Under the pieces are notes generated by a model. It saw only the letters and a list, made by a program, of their open reading frames with translations, was not told the DNA's origin and did not search any database. Below, piece after piece: positions 31,651 to 36,592 of a stretch of 36,592 nt of DNA. The DNA is from Clostridiales bacterium. GTDB taxonomy: Bacteria > Bacillota > Clostridia > Christensenellales > Pumilibacteraceae. The first letter of the stretch is position 1; each line of letters opens with the position of its first letter. The position numbers and the translations under genes were made by a program. The stretch is from the NCBI GenBank assembly GCA_022508425.1, contig JAFLVF010000009.1, positions 1-36,592 on the forward strand, read 5' to 3'.

Positions 31651-33330
31651 TTAATCTATAATGGATTTGCGATAGATCACTATATCGCTGATTTCTATTG
31701 TGACGTCCTCGATGCCGAGCCCGTAATTGACTTCGCCGAACTGCCATTCGAGGTGATTGGTGCCGGGCAGGTTTACTGCGTTGCTCCTAAAGGTGAACAA
31801 AGTCTCCGTTGTCGGAATCTCGAATTGCGCCCACACCACGTTGGGATCCCAGGCGCCCGAGCGCGGACCGATGACTCTGGCCGTTATCGGCTTTGACGCC
31901 TTCGCTTTGAACGATATATAGAAATCGCCGAAAGAGCTTGTGCCTAATGTGAAGTCGACTCCCTCGATCTTGTTGTGCCAATCGGAGCTACCGAACTCGT
32001 CGACGTGGAAAAGCAGTTTGCCGTCCTTCCACTCCACATAGTTGGGCGCACCGTTGTATGCGAACATCTTGAACACGTTGTAGCAACCGAATGTATCGGT
32101 GTTGGTCTGCATTACCTCGCTCGTCACTTTGAGGTTGGAAATCGTGATATCGTTGACGGCGCCGCCCGCTTGAACGTATATCCACAGCTTGCCCGATTTG
32201 CCTTCTTCGATAGTAACCTCTTGCTCGTTCGAGCCGTTCTTGTCGAGGTTTTCCACGTCGAGGATAAACTCGTCGGGGCCCCACTGACTGCGCAGAATGC
32301 GAACGGAATAATCTCCGTCGGTTTCGCTTTCCAGATCGAACGAAATATTGTAGGTCGAGCCCACGTTGAGGTCTATGCCCGTTTCGATAAACATTCCGCC
32401 CTTCCAATCGTCGTTGGGATTGGTCGGCGTAGTGATATGAAGAGTAGCCGACGAATTGTCGTCCGCAATGTCCACAGACCCGACGACGGGGCTGTCTATA
32501 CGCTTTTTCACATTGTCGCCGAACTCAACGGTCTTGTCGAGCATGCTCTCGTACTGCACGGTGGCGTTTGTAAATTCGCACTTGATGTCGGCGCCTAAAG
32601 ATCCGAGCAGGAGCTGTACCTTGACGTCGGCGGTCTTTTCTTCGTCGTCCTTCGGCACTTCGTAGCTAAACGTCAGAGTGTTGTCGCCCTCGACGACAGT
32701 AAGATCTGTCTCCTCTTCGCCTATCTTGGCCTTGGCGGTGCCGGCCGCATTTGACTTGATTACATACGTAAAGGTATGCTCGTAGCCCGTAGCAAGCGTG
32801 TATGTGCGAGTCAACGACACGTCGCCCGCATTGGAAGCGCCCGTCGCCTCAAACAGCATATGGCTCTTGTCGCCGTCGCCGACCACGCTCTGCGTAGCCA
32901 GCTTTGCGCCGCCCGCGACGTCCACCGAGAATCCGTTCATATTGACGCTGTCAAACGCCTTGTACACCGGGCGCCGATAGACGGACACGTACGCCGTTGC
33001 CGTCGCCGAGTTCCCGGCGCTGTCGCTGACGGAGTACGTCACTTCGTATTCGTCGTCGGTGGGGAAAACGGCGATTCCGTCCTTTACCTCCACATCCGGA
33101 GAAACGGTTATCTTCATGGCAGGGGTAATGTCGCCGTCCTCTTTGTCGAGCGCGGCCACCCTGCGCAACAAGTCCACCGGCTCGTTGATGACGCAGTCAA
33201 AGTCGCCTACGCCGACGATTTCAGGCTTCTCGTTTACCGTTTTGCCGCCGCAACCGACAAAAGCCGACGCGGCTAACGCGCAAACAGTGGATAATGCGGC
33301 TATTTTACCTATCTTTTTCAGTTTCGTCAT
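31651..33330 (-). CDS. Lipoprotein with DUF5011-like Ig domain and CBM4_9-like modules
   Basis: A 559-residue lipoprotein with lipobox FVGC (Cys27). Residues about 35-118 (CVINEPVDLLRRVAALDKEDGDIT...YEVTYSVSDSAGNSATATAYVSVY) match the bacterial DUF5011/HYR-type Ig-like domain. The remainder (about 120-559) appears to be three jelly-roll modules of the CBM4_9 kind, seen in GYEHTFTYVIKSN, GSTYNISFDLESETDGDYSVRI and FGDFYISFKAKASKPITARV. It is probably a glycan-binding surface protein paired with the 675-residue lipoprotein. Its start (GGAGAGG site) overlaps the end of the DUF624 gene by 26 nt. The exact ligand cannot be read from sequence. Confidence 0.82.
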   Translation of the reverse strand: MTKLKKIGKIAALSTVCALAASAFVGCGGKTVNEKPEIVGVGDFDCVINEPVDLLRRVAALDKEDGDITPAMKITVSPDVEVKDGIAVFPTDDEYEVTYSVSDSAGNSATATAYVSVYRRPVYKAFDSVNMNGFSVDVAGGAKLATQSVVGDGDKSHMLFEATGASNAGDVSLTRTYTLATGYEHTFTYVIKSNAAGTAKAKIGEEETDLTVVEGDNTLTFSYEVPKDDEEKTADVKVQLLLGSLGADIKCEFTNATVQYESMLDKTVEFGDNVKKRIDSPVVGSVDIADDNSSATLHITTPTNPNDDWKGGMFIETGIDLNVGSTYNISFDLESETDGDYSVRILRSQWGPDEFILDVENLDKNGSNEQEVTIEEGKSGKLWIYVQAGGAVNDITISNLKVTSEVMQTNTDTFGCYNVFKMFAYNGAPNYVEWKDGKLLFHVDEFGSSDWHNKIEGVDFTLGTSSFGDFYISFKAKASKPITARVIGPRSGAWDPNVVWAQFEIPTTETLFTFRSNAVNLPGTNHLEWQFGEVNYGLGIEDVTIEISDIVIYRKSIID

Positions 33331-33979
33331 GATTGACCTCTCCGTTTTCGTTGATGTAATCGTCTTTGTCGATATCGTGCTTGAGACTGTATACGCTTGT
33401 CTTGAGCGCCTTGGCCTTGAGATTGTAGAAGTTTTCGGTCAGTAGCTTGGACAGCGCAAACGGAACGATATACAGCGTGAGCGGCAGCACATACGGATAC
33501 AGCAGTATTATCGCCACCACACCGCCTATAACGGCAAGCGCCAAAATGCTGCGCAATATTCCGCCGAACAAGAGCATAAACCCGTTGTATAGCAACTCCC
33601 GAAACGTCACAGTCATATTGACTATAATGATGGGCGCGTTTATCAGGTAAATTGCTCCCACCACAAGCGCAATGTAGCACACTGCCAACACAAAGTAGTT
33701 TGTGTGATCGGGATGCGTATTAAAGAAGTAAATGTTCAAAACAGGAAATACGATTATTATAAGCTCGAAAAACGTATAAAATACTATCGTTCCGAAGCTC
33801 GAACCTATAGTCGTAAAAATGTCCTTGAATCTGCGCGTCTTCTTGTCGGTTTTGAAGAAGCCTATCACGCCGATAAACATTGGTATAAACGGTATAATAA
33901 GCAACGCGGAGGCGGCAAGAAGCAGCGAAACTACAAGCACTTCCCAAACGTATTCGCCAAAAAGCTGCAATCCGTGCAT
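33305..33979 (-). CDS. DUF624 (YesL-like) membrane protein
   Basis: A 224-residue polytopic membrane protein with about five hydrophobic segments (about 14-40, 60-85, 92-118, 130-150, 153-178). It opens LQLFGEYVWEVLVVSLLLAA, followed by IPMFIGVIGFF. DUF624/YesL proteins are common in CUT1 sugar-ABC operons of Bacillota, next to LplB/YtcP-type permeases. Their role is unknown and may be accessory to transport. There is no clear ribosome site; the ATG is 9 nt after the solute-binding-protein stop, so it may depend on coupled translation. It overlaps the next gene by 26 nt. The acidic C-terminal tail is cytoplasmic or extracellular depending on segment number. Confidence 0.88.
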   Translation of the reverse strand: MHGLQLFGEYVWEVLVVSLLLAASALLIIPFIPMFIGVIGFFKTDKKTRRFKDIFTTIGSSFGTIVFYTFFELIIIVFPVLNIYFFNTHPDHTNYFVLAVCYIALVVGAIYLINAPIIIVNMTVTFRELLYNGFMLLFGGILRSILALAVIGGVVAIILLYPYVLPLTLYIVPFALSKLLTENFYNLKAKALKTSVYSLKHDIDKDDYINENGEVNHDETEKDR

Positions 33980-33988
33980 TACGCTATA

Positions 33989-35611
33989 TCAGTTTTTCCC
34001 CAACACTTCAAGATAATTGTCGTACGCGGCTTGGTTAATCTGCTTAATCATGTCGATGGAAGTCTGGTTGTCGGAAAGGAATTTCGTCCACTCCGACTTT
34101 TGCGGAGTGCTGTCCGAGCGCAACCACGTCATCATCTGCGTGCTGATATTGCCGCCCAACGACATCTCGTATGTGCTGAGATCCTTCAGCTGTTGTTCGG
34201 TATAGTTGAGGTTGGGAATGCTCGTGGCGCCCGTGAAAGTGTACGGCTTGACGAATTCCTCAAGACGCTCCAGCCTAAGGCTTGCGCGCGACTCCATCTT
34301 TACCGTTTTGTTCCAAACTTCGTCGGTGAGATACACCACGCCGTACGGTGCGTTTTGCATACGGAAGTCGTCTGCGCTCTGCGAGCCGTGATCGTCGTTG
34401 GGTATGAGCATGCCGTCTTGCTTTTGCTCCAAGAACGCGCCCGACTCAATCGAGCCGTAGTTGATCTGCGCGGAATAATCGGGCTCGAAGAACTTGTCGA
34501 AGTAGGACAGCAATCCCGCCTTGTCCTTGCAAGACGACAGGATTACGCAAACCGATTTCTCCACTTCCAGCTCGTTGCTGACGCCGACGTAGCGTTTGCC
34601 GTCGTCGTCTTTGAGCGGCAATACGATTACGTAGTTGTCGTACAAGCTCTTGTTGACAACCGTCTCTTTCTCCCACCAGTAGAAGGCGCCGTACCTTCCG
34701 CTCTGGCCGTAAGCCAAAAACTCGTCCTGGTCTCTCGTGTAGTTGGTGGACCTTATCAAGCCCTCTTTGTACCAACCGTTAAGCTCTTTGTATGCGTTAA
34801 ACCATTTCTCGTCCTCTATGGTAAACTTGACTTTGCCGTTGACGATGGTCTTGTGCTCGTTATTCTCGGGAACGCCGAACGACGCGACAAGGTCGGATTC
34901 ATTGCCCTGCCAGTTTCCGCCGACGTACGCAAGCGGAATCTCGTCGCCGCCCGCGTTGCCGGCTTTGCCGTCACCGTCCATATCGACGGAGTTGAACTTT
35001 TGCAAAAGCGCCTTGAATTGCGCGCGCGACAAATCCAGCCCGTCTTTCAAATCCTCTTCGGTAAGGGTTACTCCGTTCGGCAGATTGTTGTCTTTGATAA
35101 GCTTTGATATCCACGCCTTGTTGATGAACAAAATATTGGGATATTGCTTTAAACCCATCTCCTCGATGCGCGGCAGCGAGTAAATATGTCCGTCCGGGGA
35201 CTTGAGCGCCTCTTTAATGTCGGGACGGCTGTCGAGTATGCGCTTGAAGTTGGGCATGCTGTCAAGATATTGGTCTATCGCCACTATGCGGTTACGCGGC
35301 GATTTGCCGTAGTTGTACAGCTCGAGATTGGAAAATCCCGCATGGTATATTGCGTCGATATCCTTTGTGGATACAGGGTCGAAGTTCTGCGAGTACTGCG
35401 AAGAGGTTTGGAACGTCCAATGCACGTCCTTTCCCGTCTCCTCGTTCAGTTTTTTGAACACCGGCATCTCGTTGTAATCTTTGACAGTGTTCTCCTTGAC
35501 CGCGAGTATGTTAAACTCGTGATCGGATTTCTTTCCGCCGCAACCCGCGAGCGACAACATCGGCAAAGTGCACGTCACGGCAGTAAGCAGTGCTATCAAC
35601 TTCTTTTTCAT
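33989..35611 (-). CDS. Sugar ABC transporter solute-binding lipoprotein (family 1, LipO-like)
   Basis: A 540-residue extracellular binding protein of the CUT1 transporter: Lys-rich signal peptide, lipobox LAGC (Cys24). The large size and the Ca-binding-like loop DMDGDGKAGNAGGDEIP (about 213-229) are typical of LipO/YtcQ-type oligosaccharide-binding proteins. It would deliver fructo-oligosaccharides or sucrose to the permease pair. The ribosome site is GGAGG. It lies 29 nt after the permease gene and 9 nt before the DUF624 gene, so it is firmly in the operon. Confidence 0.93.
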   Translation of the reverse strand: MKKKLIALLTAVTCTLPMLSLAGCGGKKSDHEFNILAVKENTVKDYNEMPVFKKLNEETGKDVHWTFQTSSQYSQNFDPVSTKDIDAIYHAGFSNLELYNYGKSPRNRIVAIDQYLDSMPNFKRILDSRPDIKEALKSPDGHIYSLPRIEEMGLKQYPNILFINKAWISKLIKDNNLPNGVTLTEEDLKDGLDLSRAQFKALLQKFNSVDMDGDGKAGNAGGDEIPLAYVGGNWQGNESDLVASFGVPENNEHKTIVNGKVKFTIEDEKWFNAYKELNGWYKEGLIRSTNYTRDQDEFLAYGQSGRYGAFYWWEKETVVNKSLYDNYVIVLPLKDDDGKRYVGVSNELEVEKSVCVILSSCKDKAGLLSYFDKFFEPDYSAQINYGSIESGAFLEQKQDGMLIPNDDHGSQSADDFRMQNAPYGVVYLTDEVWNKTVKMESRASLRLERLEEFVKPYTFTGATSIPNLNYTEQQLKDLSTYEMSLGGNISTQMMTWLRSDSTPQKSEWTKFLSDNQTSIDMIKQINQAAYDNYLEVLGKN

Positions 35612-35640
35612 CTTTTATTCCTCCGAAATAATTTTTTATT

Positions 35641-36555
35641 TTATTTGAACGAGCCGACTAATACGCCTTGCCCGAAGTGTTTTTCTATCATGGGATAGAG
35701 GATGAGAATGGGAACAGTCGCCACAATAATGGACGTGAACTTGATTTGCGTCGCCATGCGCATCTGCTCCAAAACGACTTCGCCCTCGCCGCCCGTCGTC
35801 ACCGACAGCAGCTCGTTAAGCACCGTCTGAAGCGGATAGAACTGCTCGTCGATATTGAAGATGTAGGCGTCGATATAGTTGTTCCAATGTCCGACCGCAT
35901 AGAATAGGACCATAACGCTTATTATAGACTTGGCTATGGGCAACACAAGATCGAAGAATGTACGTATCTCGCCCGCGCCGTCTATTTCCGCGGCCTCCAA
36001 TACCTCTAACGGTACGTTGGATTGGAAGAACGATTTGCACATAAACACGTTGTACACGCTTACGCCGCCGCCGATGATGAGGATGAGCGGGTTTTGATAC
36101 AGCCCGAGAGTGTTGCACAGCATGACGTACGGAACAAGTCCGCCGCCGAAGAACATGGTGATTATCAACAGCACCATTATCACTTTCCGGAACGGCAGAT
36201 AGTCTCTGGACAGCGCCCAGCCCGCCGGAATGGTGAGCACTACGTTGAATATCGTGCCCAATCCCGTGTAGATAAGCGTGTTGCCGTAGCTGCTCCAGAT
36301 ATTTTTCTGCTTAAACAGATACTTGTACCCCGAAAAAGTCGCCTTGATGGGATACAGCCACACCTCGCCGGTCATGACCGCGTCGGGGTTGGAGAAGGAC
36401 GCTATTACTATATAATACAGCGGATAGATTATTATCACGGCCAAGAGCGCCAAAATAATTCCGCATATTATGTAATATACAAGATCGCTTTTGGGGTCTT
36501 TTATCTTATTGGCCTTTTGCTGTGCCTTTAGATCCAAAACAGTTTGATTTTCCAT
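35641..36555 (-). CDS. Sugar ABC transporter permease (CUT1, LplC/YtcP type)
   Basis: A 304-residue inner-membrane permease with six membrane segments. The EAA loop is clear (EAAEIDGAGEIRTFFDLVLP, about residues 193-212), the site that docks the MsmK-type ATPase. The family-typical GHWNNYIDA and the C-terminal PILILYPMIEKHFGQGVLVGSFK are present. The start at 36555 is favoured because GGTGAT sits at good distance. An ATG at 36561, overlapping the upstream stop as TGATG, is an equally classical coupled start and would add two residues. The upstream gene is the partner permease. Confidence 0.93.
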   Translation of the reverse strand: MENQTVLDLKAQQKANKIKDPKSDLVYYIICGIILALLAVIIIYPLYYIVIASFSNPDAVMTGEVWLYPIKATFSGYKYLFKQKNIWSSYGNTLIYTGLGTIFNVVLTIPAGWALSRDYLPFRKVIMVLLIITMFFGGGLVPYVMLCNTLGLYQNPLILIIGGGVSVYNVFMCKSFFQSNVPLEVLEAAEIDGAGEIRTFFDLVLPIAKSIISVMVLFYAVGHWNNYIDAYIFNIDEQFYPLQTVLNELLSVTTGGEGEVVLEQMRMATQIKFTSIIVATVPILILYPMIEKHFGQGVLVGSFK

Positions 36556-36560
36556 ATTCA

Positions 36561-36592
36561 TCACCACATGCTGTTGCCCGAAAGCTTTTTGG
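36561..36592 (-). CDS. C-terminal end of the partner ABC permease (LplB type), cut by window edge
   Basis: Only the last nine complete codons are present (KKLSGNSMW, then TGA at 36561-36563). Such a KxxSxxSxW/F ending is usual for LplB/YtcP-partner permeases, and this gene normally precedes the LplC-type permease. The stop overlaps a possible ATG of the next gene (TGATG). The identification rests on context plus a very short stretch. Confidence 0.6.
   Translation of the reverse strand, partial: KKLSGNSMW

Noticed and set aside
28596-35107. Long plus-strand open frames (for example 28596-29789 and 33704-35107)
   Set aside because: They lie opposite the GH32, DUF624 and solute-binding genes, whose motifs are clear. 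Their translations are rich in Val/Arg/His, as expected for antisense frames in this composition.

Overview
The window looks like a chromosomal segment of an uncultured, gut-type Bacillota (Clostridia-like) bacterium. The basis is consensus sigma-A promoters (TTGACA-N16/17-TATAAT-like) and AGGAGG-type ribosome sites, a GlgC/GlgD pair (GlgD is a Gram-positive feature), a CUT1 sugar ABC transporter with a DUF624 partner, many lipobox lipoproteins, and InlB-type repeats. The order or family cannot be fixed from this sequence; Christensenellales-like lineages are a guess.

Left part (1-5000). The 5' portion of a tRNA-Val(CAC) points leftwards and is divergent from an apparently leaderless AraC-type regulator gene. 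Two more rightward genes follow: a toroid (prenyltransferase-repeat) protein and a VOC/PhnB-like protein. All later genes are on the minus strand. First come yegP-like (DUF1508), nadE and a short UppS-like gene, each with recognisable promoters or terminators. Next is a 76-residue coiled-coil protein whose upstream sequence looks like a frameshifted membrane anchor.

Surface-protein block (5482-19640). A promoter at 19760-19787 drives a 10.3-kb gene for a 3441-residue protein made mostly of about 24 Ig/MBG-like modules, with a membrane segment at each end. It overlaps a gene for a single-pass membrane protein with an acidic linker and a conserved uncharacterised domain. That is followed by a 77-residue coiled-coil protein, paralogous to the 76-residue one. 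An 862-residue lipoprotein with five InlB/Listeria-Bacteroides repeats follows. This block has no assignable function and is the best candidate for an undescribed system.

Glycogen operon (19986-23943). glgC-glgD-glgA has its own promoter and terminator; glgC and glgD overlap by one base. GlgA lacks the lysine of the KTGGL motif.

Sugar locus (24152-36592, continuing past the right edge). Transcription order is: permease (only the last codons present), permease, solute-binding lipoprotein, DUF624 membrane protein, two carbohydrate-binding-module lipoproteins, cytoplasmic GH32 fructosidase, GH32-like lipoprotein, fructokinase, and an MsmK-type ATPase. This reads as a Gram-positive fructan or fructo-oligosaccharide utilisation locus: bind and trim outside, import by ABC, cleave with GH32, phosphorylate fructose. 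The ATPase carries what looks like an InlB-type repeat domain inserted ahead of its C-terminal regulatory segment. That domain is normally extracellular and resembles those in the neighbouring lipoprotein.
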